NCBI RefSeq assembly: GCF_052324685.1
Contig: NC_135222.1
Location: 6,859,414-6,923,413 of the forward strand
DNA from: Brachyhypopomus gauderio
Lineage: Eukaryota > Chordata > Actinopteri > Gymnotiformes > Hypopomidae
Direction: 5' to 3'
DNA length: 64,000 nt
Shown here: positions 12,869 to 24,862 of the stretch, piece after piece
How the letters are laid out: the number at the start of each line of letters is the position of its first letter
Numbering within the stretch: position 1 is the stretch's first letter
The notes under the pieces: generated by a model
The model's input: only the letters and a program-made list of their open reading frames with translations
Told to the model about the DNA's origin: nothing
The model's database searches: none
Position numbers and translations under genes: made by a program

Positions 12869-15800
12869 ATGGGCAGCACTCCTAAACGATGGGTGATGAA
12901 ACCACTCACACCAAAGCTGGAGAAGTCTGACCTACGTCCCATGCTGAGCCCTGGCAGTGAACCACAAGCTCTAGATCAGGGCTGGAGTCCAAACCAGGAT
13001 AGAGGATCTCCTATCTTCAAGTTTGATGCCATCTCAGTGTCTCGATTCCAGCCTGTGACACTGTCAGGCACAAATGGAGAGGGCCCTTTGGACGTGGTGG
13101 TTCATGCTACGCAGGTGTTGGTGTCTGATGAAAGCAACACCAGTGACGACTGGCAACACAGTGATCCCAGCAGTCCTGGGAGTACAGACTCCCACATGGG
13201 CTTCTATTCTTTTGTGGAGGATCCAACAAGCCCAGAGGCAGAGAAGAATGAAGCCTACATGGTTTCGCCTGAGCGACAGGCCAAGCTTTCCACCCTGAAG
13301 GAGAAGAACAGCTTTAAGCTACAAACTTATTCAGGAGACAGAATACCTGAGAAGCTGTTCCAAGACAGTAACGGAGATTCCCTTTACCAGTTAGAGGACA
13401 ACTTGACAGAAAGCAATGGCGACAACAAGCTAGATCGTATGGAGATCATCCGTAGTCAGGCCCCGAGAAAGAATCAAGTACTCAAAGAGCAGTGGAGTGC
13501 TCTGGAGAATCTGGATCTTAGCAAATCTCCCCACAGTCTGGTTGAAGGCTTTAGTTTGCGCTACAGCCCTGCGAGCATGAAACTCCCCAAATCTGAAGCA
13601 GAGCCTGACAGTGTTGACAGCCAGCAGATCGACTTCAATTCAGCACGAAAGCAGTTTCTAATGATGGAGCATTCCAAACATAATCTTTTCCGCAAGGGTT
13701 CTCCTCAAATGCTGACCTCTCCTAGACCATGGGGAAGATCTTCAGTCATAAAGGCTGGCAAGGAAATTGGGATAAACCAGAAGCCAAAGGATGAGCCTGA
13801 CCAGAATCCAATCTCTTCAAAGAGACAAGAAGAGGAGACGGTGACCTTTATTGAGGATTCCAAAAGCCAGATTCAAAGTAACTCGATTGATGACCTGGTC
13901 ACGGGACTCCATAACCAATGTGTGAGCAACACGAGAGATGGAAGCTTGTCCAGTGAACCTTCTGGGTTAGAAAAGAGGAGAACCTCATCAGTATCTTGCA
14001 TGAGCGAAACCCCCATTGAGAGGGAGATTCGAATAGCTCAAGAACGAGAAGAGGACTTGCGCCGTTCGCGGGGAATATCGCACACTGACACTTCAGAGAT
14101 GGTTGAGATCAAGACCAAGCCTATTCTCTCTCAGCCACTGCCACAGACAAAGTCGATCAAAGCCAAAGAGACAAGTAGGGTAAGTTTTCTCATTCAACGT
14201 GAGTTGGAAAGAGTGAATCAGGGCCAAGGCTTTCATGACCGAGGCACTCCACGTGATATGAATGAAAGTACAAAAACATCAGTCTCTGAGTCAGACCAGA
14301 AGCCCACTTTATCCTTGAAGATGAACCCCATAGACACCCCTGATTCAGAAGATGAAACATGGACTGTGGAGCGTTCTGTGTTTGTGGATCAAGAGGATGT
14401 GCCTGACTCCGAAGAGATTCTCTCTCCCTGCTGCCCCCATCGCCACAAAGACGAGACAAAGATTTGGAGGGGCACCCCTCACACCAGTGCTGCAGAAATC
14501 CTAGATGGACATGTCAGAACAAGTTATGCAACCATTTCAAGTCCACCATTTTGGAAGGCTGCACACAAAACAAAAGAGCAAGAGAGAGCATCTTCACCCG
14601 CACATTCTCTGTCCTCTCCTCCAGAACCCGTGAGGAGGATTCGAGCTGAAGGAGCCTTGTCTTATTTGGAGAGAACAAACGAGTGGCCTTGCATGCAAAA
14701 TGCCCCAGACGTAATCCGCAGGGAGATCGAGGAGGACCTCAGACGGGAGCAGGAGCTTCAGGAGCTGCGGGAGACCAACAGCCTGGCCCTCTCAGTGGAC
14801 AGGAGCGCAGGCATCTTGGAACCCTCCGTGCCATCTCTCATTAATTTAGAACACAAGTCGGAGCAAAGCAATGCTGACAATAGTCTGAAAACTGCACCAA
14901 TCACTTCACCAAACATTTCTCAGGAGAACCTGCAAGAGATAGATGCATCTCTTCCAGACAGACAGAGGACAAATGAAAGTCTCTTATCCCCCTCAAACGT
15001 GGATTCCAGCCCAGTCTCCCGCCCATCATTGGCAGGTATAAAGATTTAGCTTGTTCACTATTGGTCGAGCGGAGAATTGGGCTTTTGTAAATATAAAGTC
15101 TTCAACAGTTGCAGGGAACAGGAAGGGCAAATGTATTCTTTTCAGAGGTCACTGTTAAGAGTCAAATTCCAAATGAATACTGGTAAGCGATGCAGATAAT
15201 AATCATTGGGGCTAAAGTCTTTGATATGAGAGCGATATCAGAGATCTACATGCAGACTAAGCATGTGTGTGGAATGTGCCTGTACATTCTTCACTCAAAA
15301 GAGACTAATTACATCTATAAGGTGGATGTTACATCATAAACCTACGATTATGTGTGTTTTGTTCTCTGTTGATACTCCTCTACCCTGTCTCTGGTTCCTC
15401 GCATATTTTTGTCTTGTCACTTATATTTTCTTCTTTAAAGGTAACACATTTAGCATTTGATATTTTTGAATTATCATTCCATAAAACTTCTCAATGAATG
15501 CTCCAGTAGCTGACCTGGTAGAGAAGGTAAAGTACTAACAAGGTCATAGTTTTGATTCCCAGAGAACTGATAAAGAACACAAATGGGACAGGGTAATAGC
15601 ATGCACCAAATGCTGATAATCTCTGATTCTAAAAATTCCATCCATGGAATTTACAGCAGTTATATGAGAGGAAGTGCAACATTTATATGCTGTATCTTAC
15701 CAACTCACTGATTTACAAAGCAAGTAACTGATTAACTGTGTTACTTGTTTATGGATGTCAGTTTTAAGAGATGAAATAGCTTACTTCATTAGTTTCTGAA

Positions 15801-16912
15801 CTTTGAACATGACATGCAAGCAACAAGACTAATTATACAGTGTTGGAGTGGTTAATTATTGATGCAGTGCACATGACATTACCAGAGTTTTAAAAGGCCC
15901 GTAAAGTCACAGTGTTATGACTTTAACACCAACATATACTGACTGATTTTAGTCACTGAATCAGCACATCGCAAACATCGCACATATTCACACTGAAATG
16001 AACAGTAATAGTTGTCCAGACCACAGGCCTTTCTGTGATACTCTGTAGGAGTATTTTTGAGCTTTACATACAACAGGCTCGTTTCTCCTTTACAGGGTCG
16101 AGATTTCCCACCATTATGACAGCCCAGCCTTGGTCAAGCTCAAGAAGCTCTTTGGCCTTCCTTAGGGGATTCTCCGTTCTCCCTGCTGGTCTACGGCATG
16201 GGACGTTCTCCTCCAGACCTGCCAACAAGGGCTGGACTGAAACTCTGCTAGAGGACTTTGAGGAAAGGCGACTCAGGCTAAAGCTAGAGGAGAGTTCTGT
16301 AAGTGAAATACTTTCCATGTTCGGAACGTCATTCAAAACTTCCATAGAACAGTGGGCACTCTTCCATAGAACAGTGGGCACTCTTCCTTAGAACAGTGGC
16401 CCAGCTAAGCTTCCAGTTAAACTAAGGAAGTGGTTTAACCACTCTAACAAGGTCTAACCACTTCCTTAGAATAGTGGTCCAACTAAACTCAGTGAACTAA
16501 TTGATTCATAGCAAAGTGACAGTTGAATATGCAGATGAAGTAAGATAATTGGTAAATCCATATGAATTAAGATTTATAAAGTTATTGTAGTTATTGTATA
16601 TAAATAATGATGCCATCAACAAGGGCATCATTTAAAGCAAAAAAGAGCTGTACGTGTTTGTAGAACTGAGATATCTTGGCTAAACTTTAATCTTCATTAC
16701 CTTATATTTACAGTATGCTGGGATTCAGCCTATTGACACTATCAACAACGCGGTAAGAAAGCACATTGATGCCTATGGTGACAGAGCACAGGTTTCCTCG
16801 GGTCATGATTGTTGCTTTGCTGCAGGTCGTGGATGCAACGCGTGTGACGAAGCACAAAAGCCCACAGGCGGTGCGCTGGGAGGCTGGCGTGTATGCTAAT
16901 AAGGACGACTGA
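12869..16912 (+). CDS. misp: Mitotic spindle positioning protein (MISP), 4 coding exons, 831 aa
   Basis: MISP is an actin-bundling Plk1/Cdk1 substrate that links astral microtubules and the cell cortex to position the spindle. Coding exons are 12869-15035, 16096-16298, 16714-16752 and 16826-16912; all junctions are GT-AG and the phases agree. I chose ATG 12869 (context ACCATGG). The open frame runs further upstream, but without an ATG. Diagnostic MISP blocks are [18 protein letters not shown] (about residues 253-270), [20 protein letters not shown] (about 381-400), [18 protein letters not shown] (about 618-635), and the C-terminal [13 protein letters not shown] plus [11 protein letters not shown]...[12 protein letters not shown], which parallel the human YAGINPSDGIN and RVTRHKNAMAERWES ending. 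The protein is serine-rich, low-complexity and mostly disordered apart from short helices. It sits between palm1 and ptbp1 as in human. Confidence 0.93.
15036..16095 (+). other. misp: misp intron
   Basis: AT-rich intron of 1060 bp between the large coding exon and the 203-nt exon. No internal element was recognised. Confidence 0.7.
16339..16402. repeat. 22-bp tandem repeat, about 2.9 copies, in a misp intron
   Basis: The unit CTTCCATAGAACAGTGGGCACT is repeated twice exactly (16339-16360, 16361-16382) and once with changes (16383-16402), starting 40 bases after the donor of misp coding exon 2. Confidence 0.85.
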
Positions 16913-17218
16913 GTCACCATGGAAACGGGATGATGCCTGGGATCGGCAGACTTGACGAACTGGACAGGCTGGATTTAAATTCCACAGAACGCTCACTCAG
17001 ACACACACCCTACAGTGACACTCAACCAAAGACACCATGAACTATGAAGGCCATCCTAATGAATCACGAAGAAGAACTCTCTGAGGATGAAAAAATGACG
17101 GTCACTGTTTTGTGGCTGGAGTTCCAGCGTGTGGAGTTCCCGTGGCCCGTTTCAGTTCTCTGCTCTCACAGAGACAATGCCAGTCTTCACAAGCGCTGCC
17201 TGTGGTTGTCCCAACAGG

Positions 17219-17256
17219 AATAAAGTACTCTGGTTTGAAGAGGTTGGGTTAATAAA
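17219..17256 (+). terminator. misp: misp polyadenylation signals
   Basis: Two AATAAA hexamers (17219-17224 and 17251-17256) lie about 310-345 bases after the misp stop, which gives a short 3' UTR. Confidence 0.6.
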
Positions 17257-18675
17257 GCTTGACAAATTCTTTATCATCAAAAAGAGGGTTAAAGATATAT
17301 ATAGATAAAAAGTTGTAATCATAAAAGAACAGTTTGATAATAATCTCTCCAGCCGATGCCTTAAAAAAAACATGTTTCAGAGGTGGAGGAGAGTTTCTGT
17401 CTTTGCATCTTAAAATGCTTTATTTTTTTGAAATCATTTCAAGCTTATATTTTCAAGATCAAAGTTATCAAAGAGAATCAGTTTGCAGTTAGTTATCAGT
17501 TTGCTTTGTGCCCCAACCCCTAATCTCATCCTGCACTTACAGAAGCTCTGAGCACAATGTCGTAGCACTAGGCAGAATGACTTGAAACTATTCAATTAAA
17601 AAATTTTCAAAACAAAAGACATGTAAGAGACTGCAGGACTCCTCGGCATGGGAAGTGTCTGGGTATTAATGTCGGTTCACATAGACTTACATGAATGTTC
17701 ATTCCAATAATGGCTGCTCCAACAGCACCTTGTGCAAAGGGATGTAACATGTAGCATTGCTTCCCTTAACTAACTGTGGGGAATGTGGGACAAGCACCTG
17801 TAGCTTTGTAGTGTATGTCAAATGCAGTAATAGAATTAGAATGCACAATACTGCAAAGGGTTAGGATGTGTGCACTGAACAGCAGAGGGATCTGTTCATC
17901 TGAGTGCAGAATGCATGATGGCAAAAAAAATACAGGTTACACATAGAAGCATGTACCAAGCAGTTAAGAAAGTGTAAAGGTCAAAAGCACTCAGAGTTAA
18001 AGTTTGCTAAAGGCTGCACTGGCAACCCAAAAGACACACCAATGCCACTTTCAAAAAACTGTATACAGAAATGAGAAACAAAATGCAGAATCTCTATAAA
18101 AGCACCTCTTTGAACCCGAAATGTGACATTCGTACGTCTGATTAAAGGTTGATACGCAGGAAAGGAGCAAAATAAAGTTTCAAGTTGAAATGGTCTGGCT
18201 CTGCCGGTCTTGAGACTCCGTCTTGTGAGTGACCTTCTGAAAGTTCTCCCTCTTGACTCTGCAGCGTCCACGGATGGTGTGGGCATGGAGCAGGAGGGGC
18301 AGGAGGGGCTGGTGCACGCTGCTGCCCGCGATGGCGTGGGTTTGGCGTGTGCGATGTAGATGCTTGATGGTGTTCCCTTTCTTCTGTCACTTGCATTTTC
18401 ACTTCACTACCCTCGCTTCTTCTTTCCCTCCTGTAATCACTGTCAGACTGAAACTTCAGGGGTTTGCTGCATATAACCTGCTTTAATCACAGCTCAAACA
18501 AGACCACTGAAGCAGCCCAGAATGTGGAAGGAATACTTTGGGTATGTATAATAGACATTCATATATATATTGCTTGTATTGTATTAATTGTAATACTCAG
18601 TGAATCATGACCACTTTAGCATCTTTGTAAACACAGCATCAAATAGTGAATAAAGTTGTAAGCCATTGAAACATA
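17257..18675. other. Intergenic misp-Tc1, no confident gene
   Basis: The only mildly coding-like piece is 18142-18402. It is open on both strands, GC-rich, and on the minus strand rich in Pro/Ala/His. It has an acceptor-like site at about 18263 on the plus strand but no partner exon. AATAAA is at about 18648. I would not annotate a gene here. Confidence 0.4.
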
Positions 18676-20183
18676 CAGTACTGCTTGAACGTTTGTGAAC
18701 TCCTTGAGTAGTTTAGACTTTTCTGTTGTTTTACGATGATTCTCTTATTTTATCATTAATTCCATTTACTTGTTTTGAGGGAAATGTATGAGTTACACGA
18801 ATCATGGAATCTGATAATGTACAAAAGTAAATGAACCACAGCTGCACTGGTAAAGTCAGTTAGGTAAAAGAGTCAGGTGAATCACGTACTCAAGAAATCA
18901 ATTAAGCAGACTGATCAAATGAGACATCCTTGGGAAAAGACTTGAGCCACACTGATTAACACTGTCGTGCCAAGGAGTAAAGTACACAGATGCAGATAGG
19001 AGAAGAGACATCCAAGGACATCAGAAAGAAGGTGGTGTCTGTCTGTGGAAAGATACAAGATCTCCAAAGGTTTCCCGCTCCATCCTTCCACTGTAAGATA
19101 AATCATTTACAAATGGAGGACACTCAATATCACTGTATCTCTGCCCAGAAATGGATGCCCATCAAAACTTACAACAACAAGCACCAGAAAAATAATAATT
19201 CAGTTAAAGGCCAAAACCCACACATCACCTCCAGAGAGTCGCAGACCTCTCTGACAGCATCTGGGATAAATGTACATCAGGCAAAAAATGTATAACAAAC
19301 CAGAGGCTTTCTGGAAGTCCTTTCTCTGGACAGGTGAGTCCATATTTGAATTATGGCACCACAATTACAGGTGCTATGTTTGAAGAAAAGTAAACACTGT
19401 ATATAAAGAGAAGAACCTCTTTCCAAAAGTGAAGCATGGTGATGAAAAAGCGAAGATCTCTGCCTGCTTTTCTCCATATTGTCCAGGGAACCATAATTTC
19501 CCAGGCCTGTCAACATATTCTTGACCAGAATCTCCTGCCAACAATCTGAGAGTTCAAGCTGGAACGGTAATTGATTATGCAACAAGACAATGACTGGGTT
19601 GGCCCAGTCAAAGCATGGACCTCAATCTCATAGGGATGCTATGGCAAGATCTGAATCAGCCAGTACATGCCAGATGTCTCTCCAACCTCAACCTCAACTC
19701 TCAAACTCTAACCCTGCAAGGAGGAGTGAGCAAAAATCCCAAAAGCAGATGTGAGACACTCGTTTGTGGTTACAGAAGACGTATGGTTGAAGTAATGGCT
19801 GCAAAAGGATGCACCACAAGCTACTAAATAAAGAGTTCATACTTTTTCCACTTGGCAGATTTTTGGTTTTTACTTTTTTTAAAAATAAATTATGAAAAAT
19901 ATGTATTTTGTTTTACTGTGTGCCTTATTTGGAAGGTCTGCTTTTCAAATTGAGATTTGGATGTTCATTTAATTTTAGAAAACAATGATCATGTTTGGAT
20001 GGTACACACATCGGCGCAGATGGAAATTCTGAAGTGAGGGGGACCAAGCTGTATAATATATACGTTTATGCTTGTAGATGCTAGATTTTGGATAGGGTCA
20101 ATATAAATCTGGAGGGGACATGTCCCCCCCGTCCCCAGTGCCATCTGCGCCCCTGGGTACACAAACATTCAAGCAGCACTGTG
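18676..20183 (+). mobile_element. Tc1-like transposon relic with both inverted repeats
   Basis: The left terminus CAGTACTGCTTGAACGTTTG (18676 on) pairs with the right terminus whose reverse complement reads CAGTGCTGCTTGAATGTTTG (ending about 20181-20183). TA lies outside each end. Internal transposase remnants include an EETSKDIRKKVV block near 18999-19035 and a C-terminal RRMVEVMAAKGCTTSY block at 19780-19827, broken by frameshifts and stops. A 147-bp hAT MITE sits inside its 3' part. The element ends about 130 bases before the start codon of the SLC46-like gene. Confidence 0.85.
20009..20155. mobile_element. Nested hAT-type MITE (147 bp)
   Basis: A perfect 8-bp target duplication GGTACACA (20001-20008 and 20156-20163) flanks a 147-bp insert. 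Its ends are CATCGGCGCAGATGG and, as reverse complement, CAGGGGCGCAGATGG. Eight-base duplications with CA...TG ends are typical of hAT transposons. There is no coding capacity. Confidence 0.85.
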
Positions 20184-20311
20184 TATTGATCGTGTGGCTC
20201 ACTGCAATAGATGTTTCTATATTATATATATTATTGTATTTATTTACTTATTTTTATTTATATTTAAATTTTTTTAAGGTGAACAATACGTGAGTCATCC
20301 CATCTGATATA

Positions 20312-23300
20312 ATGGAAAACCTTTTGAATATGGTGGAACCAGTCGTGGTTATCCATAAACTGGGGACCTCCTTCTTCGAGATGGCGCTTACCCTGACAGT
20401 GTACAACCGCTTGCTGGAAAAAGCAGGTGGTGAGGCAGAGCAGGTGGAGCAGGTGGAGCAGGCGCAGGCAGCCTCCGCCCATTTCTTTCTCCTTGACTCC
20501 ATAATCTCTACCATGGCGGCCATGTTGTCCATCGTGCTGCTGGGGCGTGTTGCAGACCGGCGGGGTCCTAAAGTGTTCGTCATCGTCTCCCAGCTGGGCT
20601 CAGTCTTGGGAATGTGTTTCCTGCTGCTGTTCCTGTACTGCGACCTACCTGTGGAGTTCCTCTTCCTGGGCACGGCCGTGTACGGCCTCTGTGGGGGCTC
20701 TCCGGCGTATTGGGCCGGCGTTGTGGCGTTGGCGGCGCTCGGCTCCGGGCCGAGGTCCCGTACGCTCAAGCTCAACGTGGTGGACATGTGTGCGGGGGTG
20801 GCCGGGGTCCTGGGTGGCCTGCTCTCTGGATACGTATACCGAGTTGGCCACCAGGGGGCGGTGCTGCTCGTTACAGCCATCGCCCTCAGCACGCTCTCGC
20901 TGCTGCTCTCTACTTTCTTCCTCTCTTCCCCCAAGGAAGACAAGGAGGAAGAGGAGGAAGAGCGGCCGCTGATGGGGCCGGCGGGAGGAGGCCGTCCCGA
21001 CTCCGTAGCGGGCGTCCTCCTGATGACGGCCATGGTGGTGTTTATGCTGGGCATGGTGGGGGCGGAGGACGTCCTCACCCTCTACGTCCTCAAGCCACCT
21101 CTGAGCTGGGACTCTGTGTGGGCGGGCTACGGCAGTGCTGCCACTAACGCCATGTACGTGAGCAGCTTCCTGGGCGTACTGGCGCTGTCCAGGGCGCTGG
21201 GGGACACGCCGCTCGCCCTGCTCGGCATCGTGTCCAACTGCACCGGGATGGCCATCATGGCTTTCACGGAGGAGAGCTGGATCTACTTCCTGGGTGAGTG
21301 GTACAGAGGGGTAACAATCTCTCCCTGCATGCCATGATCCAAGGAACTGCCACTTGACTAATGCCAGTACTACAGTGGCATTAATATAATCAAATACCAT
21401 TTTCTAAAGCCTCACAGTACTGACATGCAAAAGAACTGGCTCGATCCAAACAAAAAGCTTATAAAAGAGCATGAAAAAGCTCTCATTGCAAGTAATAAAA
21501 GCAATGAGATATTATGAAAGCAGTCATTGCTTTGAGGAACTATAATTTATGCTTTGCTTCCAACAGCTCGAGGAATCATGATGTTTGCTTGTGTTCCCAT
21601 GCCAACACTACGAGCAATGCTTTCCAAAGTTCTGGACACACAGCAATATGGTAACGCTTCAGATACGCCACAAAAAGCAGACACGTTATAACAAGAGGAG
21701 AAACACCCACATGAGAATAGATTAAGATGAAATAACAATATTCTGTATGGTCCAAAATAATATAACCAATAGACTTACTCATGAGCCATGGGTCAAAAAA
21801 GGTAGAAAACTAAAAACCAAATGTATAAATAATAAAAGTAATCTATAAAGTGAGTGAAAAAAATGTTAAATATTTATCATGACATAACCTGAAAATAATA
21901 TATTAAAACACATTTGTAAAATATAAATAGTACAAAAAAGCTGTCTTAATATAGGCCTAACATTTCTTAACTGCTGACACATTCATTGTGGAAAAGCGAC
22001 TCGTTCTATTGAAGTGTAGACATCTCAACACTTCTGTTTTGTGGTTTCATTCTTGGCACATGTCGTCTACAGCGATCTTAAGCAATCACATGATTTATTT
22101 CGGCACTCTAGAGTTGAAGTTCAAATATAAATACTTTAAGAAATGTCAAATAACATTAAAGATGAATATCCTGAGACACAGATGAGAAACACGGAGTGTG
22201 AAAACGCTCCACTGTGATTCTCGCCGTAGGCCGCGCATTCGGCCAGCTGCAGCTCGCCCTGGCTGTGACAGAGCTGGTGTCGACGGTGGTGTTCTCCTCC
22301 ATTTACCCGCTCACTCTCCACAACTGCAGTGGCCTGTGCTTCCTCCTCTCCTGCGCCATCAGCTACCTCAGTGCCATACCCATCCTGTGAGTGTCCCCTC
22401 CCACACAGCAGAATGAGCATCACTGGATTAAGATGATGGTTCAGTACCGTGCTGGTGCGCTAGGGTGCACAGGCAGAGGTTTAAATTGCATTTGACGAGA
22501 ATGCTTTCTCAGTAGGGACAATTGCACATCTACCTGAAGCTTGATGAGTGTCTGATTACACTTGTTTAAGCAGTCTCAAGTAAGACTGTGGTTTCATTCC
22601 ATCACTGTGAAACTAACCCTGAATATGATTTGTTGTGATGTTGAACAGCAGCAGTGATGATTGTTGCTTAGAGTTCAGAATCACTCCTACGTTGGATTAT
22701 GTTACAAACGCAAATCAGTTTTAGTTTTAGAATCAGTCCATTAATGCTTTACAATAATTTAGAGCTAGTTTCTCAAAATGTATATATGTGAATGTTTCTC
22801 CAGCACTGTGTTAGGATATGTCTTGAATGCAGAAAAATTCAGTTTTGGGTATCAATACCTGCTTTGTTGTACTAAATAAGAGGATGTGTCATACCTTATA
22901 TCTGTGTCATATCACCTCTGTTCAACACACAAGGAAACAGAACACACTGCAGTATAACTAATGTGTATAGAAAGCAAACTGATAACATAGTTGGGCAATT
23001 CGATTCATTCACACAAAACAGGTAAAGTTCCTGTTCTAATTGGACACATTTTACTCCTGTCCCCGGCATGCTTATGCAAAGGATTTAAAACTAACCGTGC
23101 TGCATTATTTCCCTTTTCTTCTGTTTTTTTTTTTTTTTTTTGCTCATGTCAAAGGTCATAACCCTTTATTAAATGGGTACAAAATGCTCTGTTTGCAGAT
23201 ATCTGAAGTTCAGGCAGAGGAACACTGGGTGCCCTGACACACACGTACAGGAACAGGAAGCTGCGTGTGGCCTGGGTCAACCCAGCCATGATTACAGCCA

Positions 23301-23349
23301 ATCACCAGGAGGTGCTTCCTCAATTATCACCAATCACATGCTGGAATAG
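20312..23349 (+). CDS. SLC46-family major facilitator transporter (slc46a2/TSCOT-like), 457 aa
   Basis: Exons are 20312-21293, 21567-21650, 22230-22386 and 23199-23349, all GT-AG with agreeing phases. SLC46 proteins are 12-TM proton-coupled carriers: A1 carries folate/heme, A2 (TSCOT) and A3 carry muropeptides or related substrates. The start MENLLNMVEPVVVIHKLGTS fits the family's N-terminal VEPVV helix. MFS motif A appears as LGRVADRRGPK (about residues 76-86). DLPVEFLFLGTAVYGLCGGS and VVDMCAGVAGVLGGLLSGY match the TM4-TM5 region, and the cytoplasmic loop KEDKEEEEEERP separates TM6 from TM7. HNCSG in a luminal loop is a possible glycosylation site. The blocks resemble SLC46A2 more than A1 or A3, but subfamily is uncertain. 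Length is normal for the family. The 3' end is convergent with the minus-strand gene, with only 59 bases between the two stop codons. Confidence 0.9.
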
Positions 23350-23408
23350 GAGTCACGACAACGTTATACTGCAAAACAAATGCTTTAATCAGTTCTGATG
23401 CTGAACCG

Positions 23409-24862
23409 TTACACTGCATTCAAGAAAGACTGCTTGTAAGATCCCATGGTCTGAACAAGTTTACTGAGATCCCGTACCATCTTCTTCACCTTCACTGGTG
23501 TTCTAGTGTACCAGCTCAAGGTTTTTGGCTCTGCTCTGGGCATTGAGTAGAACGCGTCGTTGTAGCTGGTGAAGCCATTGCTATGCTTAGAGATGTACGT
23601 CCCAAAATCCTGCAGTGGGCGGGGTCCTCTGGAGAAGCGAGCATCCTTAAGGCCCCGCCCCCGTCAACGAGCGACTACTCGAGCCCTGAGAGCCAGACGG
23701 CCACTGCTGCTTGAAGTAGGACGCCAGAAGACTGTCTAGCTGTTCGGCCGAAAGGTCACGCAAGGATGAAATTGTCTCTGGTTGGTGTAGTAAAATCCAG
23801 CTCTGGAAGTTTGCGACATTACTAGAGCTTAAAGATTTATTTAACTGTCCTGAATGGGGAGAGTGATACAAGGACATAAGGTTACTGACAAACACTGGCA
23901 CTGTAGTTATCGTCACAGGTCTGAATACAACTTCTGCTCTGTGTGGGTTTTTTTCATAATGACATTCCCACAGAATGTTGCACCATATAAACTTGGTGTA
24001 AAGGTTACACATTTAAAACATATTTATATATACGATGTAAAAATGAGTGAAATCCATCTGAAAATATAAAACAAATCTTTATGGAGGAAAAAAAACTCAC
24101 GTTTGTCTGCATTTTCTTTGGCTGGTAGGTCTTTTTTATCTGTGTCCTGCAGTTCCTGCATTTCTACAGAAGAGGGCAGCAGTGCAGCAGAGTCTGGAGC
24201 GTACACCTTAGAAACGGGCTCCCCGTCCTTTATGGGGTGCGGCAGGGTCTGCTAGGGCAATGAGACGCCTGTGTACTTTCACTCTTTGAAACATTCAGCT
24301 CTTCTTCTGAAGCAGTGTCGTCTGAGTTCATATCCACCGCAGAACCATAGATCGGTATATCTCCTCCAGCGGAAAAGGCTACATCTTTCTTTTAACTTTT
24401 TCGGTCCTGGCCATCAATTGAGACGCTAGAACATGTGGTCTCAGGATTAAAACTAGAAGGTTCCTCTATTGACAGCATCCAGGGACTGCCAGAGAGACCC
24501 TTTGTCCATTTCTTGCCCGTTTTACGGATATTAGTCTCAGGGCTAGAGACGAGAGTAAACACTTCAGGTGAATACTGATTCATCCTCGATTTAGGAGCCT
24601 GCTCACCAGATATACTGACGCTGTCATCCGAGTCAAACACTTCACTTTTTATCGTTTTATCTAGTTTTATCATTGAAAACTGCGCATATCCACAGTATTG
24701 TTGTTTTGGCCGTCTTTGTTTGCCATTCACATCCTCGCTCTCTTCCCTCTCTCTTTTTAATTCCGTTAAATGAGTAAATGACCACCTGTACGCATGTCCA
24801 CTGAGAAACTTTCCACGCTGGGCATATGACGACAGATGTGCGCGTGAGTGTGGACCCACGCC
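23409..24862 (-). pseudogene. Unrecognised minus-strand gene with three frame lesions
   Basis: Two exon-like blocks are joined by a clean intron. The upstream block runs 24862 down to 24101 (donor AAAC|GTGAGT), and the last exon 23849-23409 opens after CCCCATTCAG. The reading frame is kept across the junction. The encoded protein is acidic and serine-rich in its N-terminal half (for example DSDDSVSISGEQ), with a basic, aromatic C-terminal tail (FGTYISKHSNGFTSYNDAFY, then LSWYTRTPVKVKKM), ending at TAA 23409-23411. Three lesions interrupt it: an in-frame TAA at 24392-24394, a frame change near 24230-24255, and a one-base frame change in the C-run 23658-23662. Sequence on both sides of each lesion still looks like protein. 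A candidate internal ATG is at 24671-24673; a 5' exon further upstream is possible. I do not recognise the family. It could be a young pseudogene or an intact gene with assembly errors. Confidence 0.6.

Noticed and set aside
18142-18402. Possible small exon or gene on either strand
   Set aside because: Open on both strands, Pro/Ala-rich, one weak splice site only.
20254-21078. 274-aa minus-strand open frame and other long frames over 20547-21400
   Set aside because: Shadows of the GC-rich first exon of the SLC46-like gene; the plus-strand frame has membrane helices, MFS motif A and consistent splicing.
24231-24398. Short intron to explain the TAA and frame change in the minus-strand gene
   Set aside because: Donor candidates (GTTAAA, GTACAC) are poor, one implied intron would be under 40 bases, and the sequence removed looks coding and acidic.
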